64,000 nucleotides of DNA. Source: Tupaia tana. Taxonomy: Eukaryota; Chordata; Mammalia; Scandentia; Tupaiidae. Position 1 is the stretch's first letter; every line of letters starts with the position of its first letter. Under the pieces are notes generated by a model, which saw only the letters and a program-made list of their open reading frames with translations, searched no databases and was not told the origin of the DNA. The stretch is from assembly GCA_026018925.1 (NCBI GenBank), contig JAKSZU010000026.1, forward strand, positions 13,693,127 through 13,757,126, written 5' to 3'. Below, one piece after another: positions 1 to 9,631 of this stretch. The position numbers and the translations under genes are program-made.

Positions 1-359
1 GTCTCCCGCTAAATAGCTGCAATCTCGAGAGAGGTAATTGCAGGATTTGAAGGCAACTTTTTCCATCTGCCTCTGCGGGGAGGGTGGGGGAGTGATCACA
101 GGTCTCTGCGGAAGAGCTCACAGTGTCAGAGACAGCTGCGGGGCGGGTGATGGCTCCCAGTGCGGCTGCGATGGGCAGGGGTGATCTAAGAGAGCAGGGG
201 AAGGGGGTGGAGGGAACGATAGCTCTAAGAGAAAAATGTAGGAGGGACAGACAGGGGAATGGGGCTGGAGGGTGGGCTCTGGGGATAAGAGACAGCGGCA
301 GGCTGGTCTTCAACTCCAGGAAGCACGAAGAGAGGTGAGAATGAAGAAGAGGTTTCGGA
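1..359. other. Unannotated sequence before the first SINE
   Basis: No repeat family or gene is recognised. The stretch is purine-rich in its second half, with many GGAGG and GAGA words. A 71-residue open frame at 123-338 has no recognisable domain and I do not treat it as coding. Confidence 0.5.
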
Positions 360-371
360 CCAAAGCTCATA

Positions 372-635
372 GTTCTTTTTTTTTTAAGAGGTTTTTGCTA
401 TAGGGCGTGTGCGTTCGCCAGAGAGACAGAGAGAGACAGAGAGACAGAAAGACAGAAATCACCCCCCAGGGGGATGGTCACACCGCAATCCCTTCTCCTC
501 CATTCTCCTCTCAGGATCTTGGGCATGCACACACATGTGCCCGGCGTGAGTTTTAAGCCACCGGGTCCAGGACGCAAACCGTGGTCGACTACGTGGGAGT
601 CCAGTGACATAGCCATTACGCTAACTGCTGGTCCC
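372..635 (-). mobile_element. tSINE-A, B-box-variant subfamily
   Basis: This is a full-length copy, running from the T-run and GAGGTTTTTGCTATAGGG terminus to the head end GGTCCC. It is bounded by a perfect 12-bp TSD (CCAAAGCTCATA) at 360-371 and 636-647. The B box on the minus strand reads GGTTTGCGTCC, so it lacks the usual A of the T-loop and belongs with the variant subfamily. Confidence 0.92.
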
Positions 636-730
636 CCAAAGCTCATACTTCTAAGGGAGGCTCATGTCACTATCCATGGAACCTCGTCCATGGAAGATGT
701 GTAGAAGAGGTGAGATGACCAAGAGGTTGT

Positions 731-906
731 GATCTTGGAGTTTTGACTTAAACCACTGGGTTGCAATCCCAGCTTTCCTACTTTGGGCTGTGTGATCTGA
801 AAGCTCTTTAACCTCTTTAAATCTCAGCTTACCCCTCTGTAAAATGGGGACAAGTTCTGTACTAGTCTCAGGGACTCTCTCTCACAGTTATTAGGGTTAA
901 AAATGT
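731..906 (+). repeat. MIR SINE, 5' part, split by a tSINE-S
   Basis: The order matches MIR: a tRNA-derived part, a degenerate conserved core (CTGTGTGATCT, then TTTAACCTCTTTAAATCTCAG) and the motif CTGTAAAATGGGGACAA. The rest of the element resumes after the SINE insertion, at about 1097-1162. Confidence 0.8.
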
Positions 907-911
907 CCTTT

Positions 912-1096
912 GGGGGCCAGCAGATCGCATGGTGGTTAATGCGCTGGACTCCCAAGTGGCTGGCTGTGGTTTAAGTCCCAGACTTGGTGGCTTACATTCT
1001 CTCTCTCTCTTTCTCTGGTGAGTCCACATGCCCTATAGGGAATTAAATAATAACAATAACAACAATAAAATTAAATAAATAATTCTTTTAAAAAAT
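912..1096 (+). mobile_element. tSINE-S inserted in a MIR
   Basis: The head begins GGGGCCAGCAGAT and has the B-box derivative GGTTTAAGTCCC. It runs straight into a CT-rich stretch, then GGTGAGTCCACATGCCCTATAGG and an AT-rich tail. The CCCTATAG terminus is shared with tSINE-A, so it looks like tSINE-A without the body. TSDs are not clear. Confidence 0.8.
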
Positions 1097-1162
1097 GAAT
1101 AGTTCACATAAGGCACTTATTACAGTATCTGGAACACAATATGAGCTTAGTAAAAGTTGACT
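1097..1162 (+). repeat. MIR SINE, 3' part
   Basis: This continues the MIR at 731-906. TATCTGGAACACAATATGAGCTTAGTAAAAG corresponds to the common MIR ending with 'GCCTGGCACATAGTAAGCGCTCAATAAA', heavily mutated. Confidence 0.65.
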
Positions 1163-1261
1163 AATGACTATTTATGTTATTAGGGAATAACTAGTTAATC
1201 TTTATTACTTATTAGCTTTATCAATAAATTAATATTATTTGTATGTTAAGTGTTATTATTT

Positions 1262-1546
1262 TTTTTTCTTTTTTTTTTTTTCTTTTTTTTTTTTTGGAGA
1301 GGTTTTTGCTATAGGGCGCGTGCGCTCGCCAGACAGACAGAGAGAGACAGAGAGATAGAAAGCAGGAAATCACCCCCCAGGGGGGATGGCCACGCCGCAA
1401 TCCCTTCTCCTCCATTCTCCTCTCGGGATCTTGGGCACGCACGCACACGCGCCCGGCGTGAGTTTAAGCCGCCGGGTCCGGGACTCGAACCGCGGTCGAC
1501 TACGTGGGAGTCCAGCGACATAGCCATTACGCTAACTGCTGGTCCC
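1262..1546 (-). mobile_element. tSINE-A, very young copy
   Basis: Full-length, with a 13-bp perfect TSD (AGTGTTATTATTT) at 1249-1261 and 1547-1559. The A box TAGCGTAATGG and B box GGTTCGAGTCC (minus strand) are intact. Over about 250 bases I see two differences from the copy at 61871-62149, both transitions at CpG. A long T-run (the A-tail) precedes the terminus. Confidence 0.95.
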
Positions 1547-1564
1547 AGTGTTATTATTTAACAT

Positions 1565-1841
1565 CCATTTTTTTTAAATTTTTTTTTATTTAGAGGTTTT
1601 TTGCTGTAGGGCCCGTGTGCTTGCCAGAAAGACAGAGGGAGACAGAGAGACAGAAAGCGAGAAATCACCCCCCAGGGGGGATGGTCATGCCACAATCCCT
1701 TCTCCTCCATTCTCCTCTCGGGATCTTGGGCACGCACGCACACGTGCCCAGCATGAGTTTAAGGCACCGGGTCCGGGACTCGAATTGCGGTCGACTACAT
1801 GGAAGTCCAGTGACATAGCCATTATGCCAACTGCTGTTCCC
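1565..1841 (-). mobile_element. tSINE-A
   Basis: Full-length copy inserted almost directly next to the 1262-1546 copy. The head end is mutated to CTGTTCCC. Several CpG sites have decayed, so it is older than its neighbour. The TSD is not clear because of the flanking T-runs. Confidence 0.85.
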
Positions 1842-1943
1842 TAACCTCTGTATTTTTGGTGTTCCCCCAAATGTGTGGTACCTAGTAGATATCAGATCAA
1901 TCTGGTACAAATGAATGGACAAATACACAAATCAAGGAAACAT

Positions 1944-2117
1944 GGGGTCAGCAGATGGCGTAATGGTTACATCGCTGGACTCCCACATGGTTGACCACAG
2001 TTCAGGTCCTGGACCTTGTGGCTTGAAACTCAGGCTGGGCACATGTGCATGCATGCCCAAAATCCCAAGAGGAGAACGGAGGAGAAGGGATTGCAGTGTG
2101 GCCACACCCCCTGGGGA

Positions 2118-2169
<52 letters not shown>

Positions 2170-2215
2170 AGGTCATGTGCCCTAGGGCAAAAACTTCAAA
2201 AAATAAAAGAAGAAG
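1944..2215 (+). mobile_element. tSINE-A with expanded (CT)n
   Basis: The head is GGGGTCAGCAGATGGCGTAATGG with B box CAGTTCAGGTCC. The CT-rich part has grown into an uninterrupted TC microsatellite at about 2120-2166, in place of the usual body 3' sequence. It ends CCCTAGGGCAAAAACTTC plus an A-rich tail. Confidence 0.85.
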
Positions 2216-2218
2216 TAA

Positions 2219-2500
2219 GGGGGCTGGTGCCAGCTCAGTAGTACAGTGATAAAGTGCTGCTCAAGAGAACCCGTATGCCACAGGGTGACTGAGATTCTAA
2301 CCCCTGGCCTAGTCAGCCTGGAATATGGCAGACATACATGCAGGTACTCAAAAACAAACAAGCTGGCAGACCGGAGGAGGGCGAAGTCGGCGTGACTAGT
2401 CTGTGGAGGCTGCTTCTCTCTCTCTCTCCCCCTTTCTCTCTCTCACTCTCATGTACCCATGCTCTATCATGAATAAAGAAATTCTTCTTTTACTAAAAGA
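2219..2500 (+). mobile_element. SINE-B-like element (divergent)
   Basis: It starts GGGGGCTGGTGCCAGCTCAGTAG and ends with a CT-rich stretch, ATCATGAATAAAGAAATTC and an A-rich tail. The 3' organisation resembles SINE-B. The 5' half resembles the element at 19871-20090 only loosely. It abuts the preceding SINE. Confidence 0.55.
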
Positions 2501-2511
2501 GGGGTGGGGAA

Positions 2512-2712
2512 GAGCCCCCAGGCAGAGAGAACGGTATGTGCAAAGGCCCTGGGGGCAGGTGAGCAAGCTTTAATGGGTTATAAGAACTAAAAAGGGGTGA
2601 GGTGGACTTGAACAAATGGGGGGGGGGGAGAAGATAAGGTCAGAGAGATGGACGGGTGCCAGGTCTCGAAAGCCTTGCAAACAACAGCAAAGAGATTATA
2701 AGTGCGGCAAGG
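2512..2712 (-). repeat. L2 LINE fragment
   Basis: Reverse-oriented 3' ORF2 region of L2. CAGGCAGAGAGAACGGTATG followed by TGCAAAGGCCCTGGGGGCAGG matches the L2 'tgcctggaa ... gcctttgcac' segment read backwards. AAAGCCTTGCAAACAACAGC also fits the conserved stretch. Confidence 0.7.
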
Positions 2713-3315
2713 TAGGAGCACTCTCTTAATACATGGTAAAGCGCCATGGGGATGTCACATAAGATCATCGTTCGTGATCTGTCACTAGCCTTTGGGTTCC
2801 TCCATCAGCAAAGTGACATAATATCATCTGTCCTGCCACCCCTCACTCAGGTATAATGAAAGGGTAACATCTCCTTGTAGGTGACATCGAGTGACATAGT
2901 TACATGACAGCCCAGCATGCCCAGGCCTCATTGTGGTTGCACCAGGCGCTGTGGCTCTGGTTATGCCAGCACTTAGACCGAGCTGAGCTATTATCAAAGG
3001 GGAGGGAGCTGGTTGCAGACTGTTCGGGAGCCGTGATGTATGGGCTATTCTGAGCCTGGTGGGAGGGAGGCTGGGAGAGGGGCTAGCCGGAAGAGCAGAG
3101 TTATTTCAGGACATTGCAGCTTGCAATTTGTAGCCCGAGTGTACAGAGCCAATCTGGAGAAACTGGAAGGGCTCAGAGACCCTGCAAGTTCTAGAAGGCA
3201 AAGGACGTCCCTAGATGGCCCCAGAAGGGACATGGTTCTGCTGTAAGGTGGTATGGGCTAGGTTCTGGGAGCAGACAGGGCAGGGGTTGACAGCTGCTGG
3301 GTGGCCTGGTGGTGC
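2713..3315. other. Unannotated unique sequence
   Basis: No known repeat or gene was recognised. Two short opposing open frames (3040-3246 and 3045-3233) overlap and show no domain. Confidence 0.4.
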
Positions 3316-3650
3316 CCACCGGGTGCCAGGTAGGTTGCTAAGCACCTTTCATGCATTAGCTCCTGGGTCCTCCTAGCTAATTCATGACACAGCTCCTTGT
3401 TGACTCAAACAAATCTTTTTTACTTTCTCAGTCTCCGTTTTGTAGTCAGTTAAACGGAGACCATACATTTCGTACCTTATGGTTGGTGTGAAGTAATATG
3501 GTGGGGGATAAGTGGCAACAGTGGCTGCGTTTGCTGTGGGCGAAGCAACAGGAACAAGGTGTACTCCTCATTTTACAGATGGGGACACTGAAGCTCCGAG
3601 AGGTTAAGTGACTCGCTATGGTCCTGCTGCCATTAGAGGCAGAATCTGAG
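3316..3650 (-). repeat. MIR SINE fragments
   Basis: Two reverse-oriented pieces are visible. At 3316-3400, GGGTGCCAGG ... GCTAAGCACCTTTCATGCATTAGCTCCT is the MIR 3' part. At 3565-3650, ATTTTACAGATGGGGACACTGAAGC followed by GAGAGGTTAAGTGACTCGC is the MIR core. The intervening bases are too degraded to assign. Confidence 0.7.
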
Positions 3651-3652
3651 TT

Positions 3653-3911
3653 TTTGTTTTGTTTTGTTTCCCTTTTCAGTTTTTCCATAGGGCATGTGTA
3701 CTCACTGGAGAGACAGAGAGGGAGAAAGTGAGAAATCATCCCCCCAGGGGGATGGCCATGCTGCAATCCCTTCTCCTCCATTCTCCTCTTGGGATTTTGG
3801 GCACGTGGGCATGTGCACTGGCGTGATTTTGAAGCCGTCAGGTCTGGGACTCAAACCGTGGCCGGCCATGTGGGAGTACAGTGCCTTAACCACTACACCC
3901 ACGTGGGCCCT
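3653..3911 (-). mobile_element. tSINE-A
   Basis: An intermediate-age copy. The tail is an interrupted T-run (TTTTTGTTTTGTTTTG) and the terminus is TTTTTCCATAGGGCATG. The head ends ACCCACGTGGGCCC, not the usual CTGCTGGTCCC. An imperfect TSD (CAGAATCTGAG / CAGGATTCTGA) may flank it. Confidence 0.82.
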
Positions 3912-4310
3912 CAGAACCAGGATTCTGATCCTGCTCTCCAGGCCCCAAGCTTCCTGGCTTGTGTTAGTCTCCCTCTTTCACATGACTCACGACAGAACGG
4001 GGCCATCTAACGTCTAAATGAGGTCACACCTGCAAGAACTCAACATCACGCTTGGCCTCATTAAAACTGTGATTGAGTCTGTACCAAATGACCAAACATG
4101 TGCCACTTTATTCATATGGAAGGTCTTTCAAATTTAGCACAGGAACTAACTGACTTGGGATTTTGAGAATGGTACCTGTCACTTGGGAAAACAAAACAAA
4201 ACAAAAAAACCTGGACTAAAATTTTTTCTTTAATTTTTTTTTTTATAGAACCCTCCTGAAGCAGGAAGAAAAAAAAAAGCTACAATGTTAATGATGTTTA
4301 TAAATAACAC
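3912..4310. other. Unannotated sequence with A-rich tracts
   Basis: No recognised repeat. A- and T-rich stretches occur at about 4190-4280. Nothing coding is seen. Confidence 0.4.
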
Positions 4311-4311
4311 T

Positions 4312-4500
4312 ATGGCATGTGCTCTCTAGAATAGCCTTAACAGACAGGTGGGAAAGAGTTACTGTCCCCATGTACCTACTGAAGACACGGAGACCCGCTG
4401 GGTTAGTGGATCATGCACTGTCACAGAGCAAACCAGAGAGGGAGAAGTGGCAAAACCCATCTGTCCCTTCTGGCTGTAGACCTCTTGCCCATGCATCTTC
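4312..4500 (-). repeat. MIR SINE fragment (degraded)
   Basis: Segments such as GTGGGAAAGAGTTACTGTCCCCAT, GAAGACACGGAGACC and TGTCACAGAGC follow the order of a reverse MIR core. Divergence is high. Confidence 0.5.
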
Positions 4501-4884
4501 TCAGTGAAGATTATGAATGAGACTTCACGGGAGGATAGCTTTCCCTCCTGAATCCATTCTCTCTGCTATGATGTGCATTAGGCTCTTAGAGGAGCCAGCC
4601 CCTTCTCTAATCTCAGTCCATTGGATTCATGCAGAGGGAGCTTCACCCCAGCTTCAGGATGAGCACACGATTCACTCCTGGATATTCCAAGCATCGCATG
4701 ACCGTGGCCACTGGAATAGATTCAGAGGTGGTCAACCAGCTATCCAAACCAGGCTGATCAGAGTCAGTGAAACCCAATTCTGGGACTTCCATTGAAACCA
4801 TTGGGAAGAAACCCTCACTTGTTAGAGGTTACTAAAAAGTATAAAAGTACAGAGCTCTAGCAGCTTTCCTGAAACCCCAAGAGG
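4501..4884. other. Unannotated sequence upstream of the L1
   Basis: A 92-residue open frame at 4517-4795 has no domain I recognise. No repeat match is evident, although the last 50 bases could still belong to the L1. Confidence 0.35.
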
Positions 4885-4885
4885 A

Positions 4886-5690
4886 GAGATTGCCTAAGAA
4901 TGGAACCAATATCATGGAGAATAATGTTAAACGGGTTAAGTGCTGGAGAAGATGTGGTAAAAGGGGAACACTCCTACACTGTTGGTGGGAATGTAAATTG
5001 GTCCAACCACTGTGGAGAATGATATGGAAGTTCCTCAAAGACCTTCAAATAGAACTACCATATGATCCAGCAATTCCACTCCTGGGTATCTACCCAAAGG
5101 ACAGGAGAGCATTCAGTTGGAAAAGTGCTTGCACAACTATTTTTGTTGCAGCCTTATTCATGATTGCTAAGACATGGAACAAACCCAAATGTCCACAGAT
5201 GAATGGATTGAAAAATTGTGGCACATATACTCCATGGAATACTATTCAGCCATAAAAAAACAACAAGGCCCTGGAATTTGATAGAAAGTGGACGAATATG
5301 GAAGATTTGTTGCTGAGTGAAGCAAGTCAGGCTATGAAAGTGAGACACTGTATGTCTCCATGTAACATATACTGACTGCACTCTATGGTAAATATTAAAA
5401 GACTGGAGAACATAAAAGCATTAAAAACTGTAATGGACACTAGAGACAAAGTGGAAAGAGAGTGTGGGAGGGGAAAAGCATAGGAAAGGAAATTTGGGGG
5501 GAAGACGGAGAGGTAATATGCTTGTGGGACACAGATTACATTTTTTATCTGTTGACGAGGATGTGTATAATAGTCTCGACTGGGCTGGACTGAGGTGTAT
5601 ATCATAATGGGTAAAGTCTCTTCACAATATAAATGATGTATAGCAATTTAATGTATGAATAATAATTTTAAAATTTTTTTAAAAAGAAAT
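4886..5690 (+). mobile_element. L1 LINE, 5'-truncated 3' end with ORF2 C-terminus
   Basis: A translated stretch carries the conserved C-terminal L1 ORF2 signature, including the Cys-rich segment with CWWECKLVQPLW, then WKFLKDL and PYDPAIPLLGIYPK. The open frame stops at about 5255 after TPWNTIQP, and the downstream DNA still shows 'tactattcagccataaaa', which in L1 is coding, so the ORF is disrupted. A 3' UTR and A/T-rich tail follow. It is the best preserved L1 piece here, is 5'-truncated, and cannot move on its own. In an active L1 this region lies downstream of the reverse transcriptase domain. Confidence 0.92.
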
Positions 5691-5936
5691 GCATAGAAGG
5701 ATTATATTGCTTAAGCTCCTGGATCCATCTGGACCTGAAGCCATTCAACTTTTTCATGTATGAGAACCAACACTTCATCTTTATTTCCAGAATCACTTTA
5801 GTGTGGTTGAAGTCTCTGGTTAAAAAAATAAAAAGATTTGTAACTAATGCAATCACCCTCACCATCCATAACAAACTTTACCATGGGTCTACAAAACGTA
5901 GGCACTTTAGATACCTGAAAAGGGTTAAGAACATGC
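5691..5936. other. Unannotated sequence
   Basis: No repeat family was recognised. AT-rich; open frames here are short and opposed. Confidence 0.35.
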
Positions 5937-6135
5937 ACAATGGAATCAGGCTGACCGAGTGTAGGGCCTACCTTTTCTACTTTTTTGTTGTGTGGCTTTG
6001 ATTAAGTTACTTCTCCTCTTTGTGGCTTATCTCTACAGGTGGATAATAATAGTCCCTACTTCACTGAATCATTGGGGACGTTAAGTGAGATACTACATGT
6101 CTAAGGTTTGCAACAGCGTCTGGCACAGAGTGTTT
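5937..6135 (+). repeat. MIR SINE
   Basis: Near full-length. GGAATCAGGCTGACCGAGTG, GTTGTGTGGCTTTGATTAAG, TACTTCTCCTCTTTGTGGC, GTGGATAATAATAGTCCCT and CGTCTGGCACAGAGTGTTTAATAAA follow the MIR consensus in order. Confidence 0.88.
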
Positions 6136-6148
6136 AATAAAGGTTACT

Positions 6149-6489
6149 CTTTTTTTCTTTTTAGAGAGACTTTTGTTATAGGGTGCATGCGCTCGCCAGA
6201 GAGACAGAAAGCAAGAAATCACTCCCCGGCGGGGGGGGATGGCCATGCCATAATCCCTTCTCCTCCGTTCTCCTCTCAGAATTTTGGGCATGCACGCACA
6301 TGTGCCTGGTGTGAGTTTTAAGTCTCCAGGTCTGAGACTTGAACTATAGTCGACCATGTGAAAGTTCAGTGACAACCATTGCACCATTACACGCCTAATG
6401 TGAGTTTCAAGTTGGTGGGTCTGGGACTCGAACCACGGTCAGCCATGTGGGAGTCCAGCGATATAATCACCACACTATGTGCTGATCCC
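6149..6489 (-). mobile_element. Double-headed tSINE-A (two tRNA-like heads)
   Basis: Reading the minus strand, the order is a head (B box GGTTCGAGTCCC), a short piece of body start (CTTGAAACTCACATTAG), a second head (box-B-like AGTTCAAGTCTC) and then an ordinary body and terminus. One imperfect 13-bp TSD (AATAAAGGTTACT at 6136-6148, AATACAAGTTACT at 6490-6502) flanks the whole unit. It therefore seems to have inserted as one element and not by later nesting. Confidence 0.8.
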
Positions 6490-6599
6490 AATACAAGTTA
6501 CTATTGGGAGGTGGAGAAGAAAGAAGGTGGCTTATTCCAAACCGTAGACCCTTGTACGAATCGATATGTTAGTCCTAAAATGAGCCCTGTGGGCACTGT

Positions 6600-6785
6600 C
6601 ACTTATTAGATCTCTATGCATGCCCTGTATGATGATTTCACACCAATCTTGTGAGAGAGGAAATGTATTGTCCCCATTTAATTGACTACAAAACTGAGAC
6701 CAAGAGAGTCAAAACGGTTTTCTCAAGACGACGCAGTCAGTACGTGACGGAGCCAGCAGCTTGCCTTTCTAAGCCGTGTCTTCCA
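6600..6785 (-). repeat. MIR SINE
   Basis: The reverse core is visible: GAAATGTATTGTCCCCATTTAATTGACTACAAAACTGAGACCAAGAG in pieces, followed by GTCAGTACGTGACGGAGCCAGC, which corresponds to the MIR 'agtaagtggcagagccgg' motif. Confidence 0.75.
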
Positions 6786-7360
6786 CAGAACGCGCTTCCC
6801 AAACTACAAAACCTCAGCGGCTCACACAAGCCGAGACGGATTCTTCTATTTACGTGTGTGTTTCCTATACTATTATTTGCTTATGATTGTTCTTGAAATT
6901 GACTTGCTTTTTAACTTAATACAGTTAATTAAAAAGGAAACTTCATCGCGCCATTGTGAACGGAAAATGAGCATCTGTTCATAAACAGAAGATAGCCTTA
7001 CAAATGGAAAGGATGAAAACAAAAGGATGTTATTAAATTCTAGCTCTACACTGCTACCTGCCCCGGGCACTGAGCCCGACACCTGCTCTCTCTTTTGTTA
7101 AGAAAGGAAGATTAACAAGTGTTGAGAGGTGTTAAGAACACGGGAGCCTCAAACGGAGACAACGCTTGGACAATCGGAAGGAAGAAAGTGAATGGAAAGA
7201 GCAATCCCTTTCTCACCGTGTAATTTCATATTTCATTTTGTGTCCACGGGGCCACATAAAATCTCTCAGGAAAATAATAATACAGGGGCCAAACTTTGCA
7301 AAACATAGTACTCCCAAACTCCAGCTTATTTTTACCTAGGACCCTCTCTACACCACACAA

Positions 7361-7361
<1 letters not shown>
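6786..7361. other. Unannotated unique sequence
   Basis: No recognised repeat or gene. The composition is mixed, with no long open frame. Confidence 0.35.

Positions 7362-7403
<42 letters not shown>
7362..7403. repeat. (TC)n microsatellite
   Basis: An uninterrupted TC dinucleotide run of about 20 units lies between ACAACA and AATAGTTGGG. Unlike the runs inside SINEs, no SINE head is visible on its left side. Confidence 0.9.
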
Positions 7404-7405
<2 letters not shown>

Positions 7406-7503
7406 AGTTGGGTAATCTAGAGAGTCTCTATGTTGTTATTTGGTTCAAATTAAGTGAAAGAAAGGAAAGAAGGAAAAGAAAAATAAACAAGAAAAAGTCT
7501 TTA

Positions 7504-7757
7504 TTTATTTATTTATAGACATTTTTGCTATAAGGCACAAGCACTCGCAGGAGAGAGAGACAGAGAGACAGAAAATGAGAAATCTGTTCCAAGGGGGGTT
7601 GGACACACTGCATTCCCTTCTCCATTCTCCTCTCAGGATTTTGGGCACACACGTACACGCACCCAGCATGAGTTTCAAGTGTCTGGGTCTGGGATTTGAA
7701 CCACAGTCGACCATGTGGGGGTCCAGTGCCTTAACCACTATGCCACCTGCTGGTCCC
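7504..7757 (-). mobile_element. tSINE-A
   Basis: Full-length copy. The TSD GAAAAAGTCTTTA (7491-7503) versus GAAAAAGCCTTTA (7760-7772) has one mismatch. The body hairpin has decayed (CCAAGGGGGGTTGG). This is an intermediate-age subfamily with head end GCCACCTGCTGGTCCC. Confidence 0.92.
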
Positions 7758-7772
7758 ATGAAAAAGCCTTTA

Positions 7773-8312
7773 ATTCATGTGGGTCTTTCCCCTGTGAGTC
7801 TTGGGCAAGCTGAACTGCACATTGACACATACACCTGCCCAATTATCACCAGGCAGATGCCCATGAAAGCCAGCAGTTCTCATCAGCTGAAACTCAATAT
7901 CCTGTCCCTCTCTTTTGGATGAGGCAACACCCAGCCACTGCTACATGGGACATGGACATCCACATAACCAGGGCGGCCACAGTTGCCATGGTGATTATTC
8001 TAAACAAGGCAGGTGATGTCATTCTTTCTGGGAGTGTGGCATCAAGAAGATGAGCTGGGCACATTGCAGCTGATTCACACTTAAGCAGAACTTCACATTG
8101 AACCGAATGGATTCCCCAGAGGCAGAAAGAGGAAAATGATAAAGAAATCCTGGCCGAGCTCTGACATGACACACACTGGCTGCATAGACATGGGTAATTC
8201 CGTACAAAACCAGACATTCCAAATGCCTCTCCCCGAACACCAGGGCTTGTCCGTGGTCACCTAGATAATCACAGAACTGTAGACAGACTAAGTTAGAGGG
8301 ATTATTGGACAT
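7773..8312. other. Unannotated unique sequence
   Basis: No repeat recognised. Opposing open frames at 7894-8217 and 8019-8438 (139 residues) overlap, and the latter extends into the MITE. No domain was seen, so I regard them as chance. Confidence 0.4.
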
Positions 8313-8405
8313 TTTTAGGTTGTTGGGAAAGTTATGACATATTTGACATATTTTCCTTTGTTTTTCTATGCAAAAATGCATCATGACTTCCCAGACAACC
8401 CAATA
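8313..8405. mobile_element. Mariner-like MITE, copy 1
   Basis: The ends are inverted: TTAGGTTGTTGGGAAAGTTATG on the left, and on the right TGCATCATGACTTCCC then AGACAACCCAATA. The element is short, ends next to TA, and its inner part has an extra insert compared with copies 2 and 3. No transposase sequence is present. Confidence 0.75.
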
Positions 8406-8491
8406 CATTCCATGTCCGACTATGCCATAAAGCAGCATTTACCAAATTGTGCTCCATCCAACACTGATCCCACCCCACGTTAAGTTGTTTG

Positions 8492-8625
8492 AGGCCAGCA
8501 GGTGGCGTGGTGGTTAAGGTTTGAGTCCTGGACCTGGTGGCTTACTTTCTCTCTTTCTCTGGTGAGTGCAGGAGCCCTATAGCCAATTTAAAAATAATAA
8601 TTAATAAAATTCTTCTTAAAAAAAG
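8492..8625 (+). mobile_element. tSINE-S with a deletion inside the head
   Basis: Bounded by a perfect 10-bp TSD (AAGTTGTTTG) at 8482-8491 and 8626-8635. The A-box side (GGTGGCGTGGTGGTTAAGG) runs directly into the B-box side (TTTGAGTCCTGG). About 28 bases between them, the anticodon-arm equivalent, are missing. The deletion may have occurred between short GGTT repeats. Confidence 0.9.
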
Positions 8626-8730
8626 AAGTTGTTTGCCCTTATCATGGAATAGGGATAGACTTGTTTCTCAAGTGGGACTGAGAAACATGAGGTTAAACAA
8701 AAAGAACCAAGTTTTGTTACTGCAGTACTT

Positions 8731-8993
8731 TTTTCTTTTTGGAGAGGTTTTTGCTACAGGGTGCGGTTGCTCGCCAGACAGAGAGAGACAGAGAGACGTA
8801 AAGCAAGAAATCACCCCCCCGGGGCGGGGGGATGGCCATGCTGCAATCCCTTCTCCTTCATTCTCCTCTCGGGATCTTGGGCATGCACACACATATGCCC
8901 GATGTGAGTTCCAAGCCACCGGGTCTGGGACTCGAACCGCTGTCGACTACAAGGGAGTCCAGCAACATAGCCATTATGCCAACTGTTGGTCCC
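8731..8993 (-). mobile_element. tSINE-A
   Basis: Full-length copy with a long TSD: TTGTTACTGCAGTACTT at 8714-8730 and TTGTAACTGCAGGACTT at 8994-9010 (two mismatches in 17). The C/G hairpin region is enlarged by a GGGGCGGGGGG insertion. Confidence 0.92.
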
Positions 8994-9010
8994 TTGTAAC
9001 TGCAGGACTT

Positions 9011-9337
9011 ATCAGAGTCTTTTATATCTTCAGTGCAATGTGAAAGCCCAGGAAGAGAATGTGTTACATAGCATTTCTTGAAACGTTTTGGCTACAGAAC
9101 CTCTGTTTTGCGATCAACCAGGCTAATAGCCCATGGAGCACTTTAGAAAACACAGCCCTGTGGAGTAATCTTGGCTGAATACCTCTGACGAGAGGAAACT
9201 CCCTCCTTCCACTTGCAGGAAGCTCGGGTGGCTAGAAAAATCTTTTCAACTGAGAAAAGACAACTTCCTTATAACTTGCACCCTTGAGTTCCATTTCTGC
9301 TCCCTCTGAGACACGTAACACCTCTCGGTCTTGCCTT
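9011..9337. other. Unannotated unique sequence
   Basis: No repeat match recognised. CAGAACCTCTGTTTTGCGATC ... CCCATGGAGCACTTTAGAAAACAC faintly resembles a decayed hAT MITE end, but I do not call it. Confidence 0.35.
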
Positions 9338-9631
9338 TTTTTGTTGTTTTTTAAGTTTTTGCCATAGGGTACATGCAATCACTGGAGAGAGACAGAGAGA
9401 CAGAGAGAGCGAGAGGGAAATGGAGAACTCACCCACCGTGGGGATGGGCACACCGCAATCCTTTCTTCTCTAGTCTCTTGAAAGAGAAACTTGTAACTCA
9501 CGCCAGGATTTTGGGCACACACGCATGTGTGCCTGGTGTGATTTTTCAAGCCGCCGGTCCGGGACTCGAACCACAGTCACCCATGTGGGATTCCAGCCAT
9601 GGTTCTTAACCACTATGCCACCTGGTGTGCC
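9338..9631 (-). mobile_element. tSINE-A with internal insertion
   Basis: The tail and terminus (TTTTTGCCATAGGGTACATG) and the head (B box GGTTCGAGTCC on the minus strand) are clear. About 30 extra bases interrupt the body near 9473-9505 (GTCTCTTGAAAGAGAAACTT). The flanks share CTTGCCTTT / CTTGCTTTA as a weak TSD. Confidence 0.83.

Noticed and set aside
912..985. Functional tRNA genes in the SINE heads
   Set aside because: The A and B boxes are present, but the heads cannot form a full cloverleaf with an acceptor stem and they are followed by SINE bodies.
1250..1561. Recurring 70-170 residue frames such as FFFFFWRGFCYRARALARQTERDREIE and MAMSLDSHVVDRGSSPGPGGLN
   Set aside because: They are translations of tSINE-A copies in either orientation and recur at every young copy.
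4886..5690. An active L1 element
   Set aside because: Only the 3' end is present. There is no 5' UTR, ORF1 or reverse transcriptase domain, and the ORF2 remnant is interrupted.
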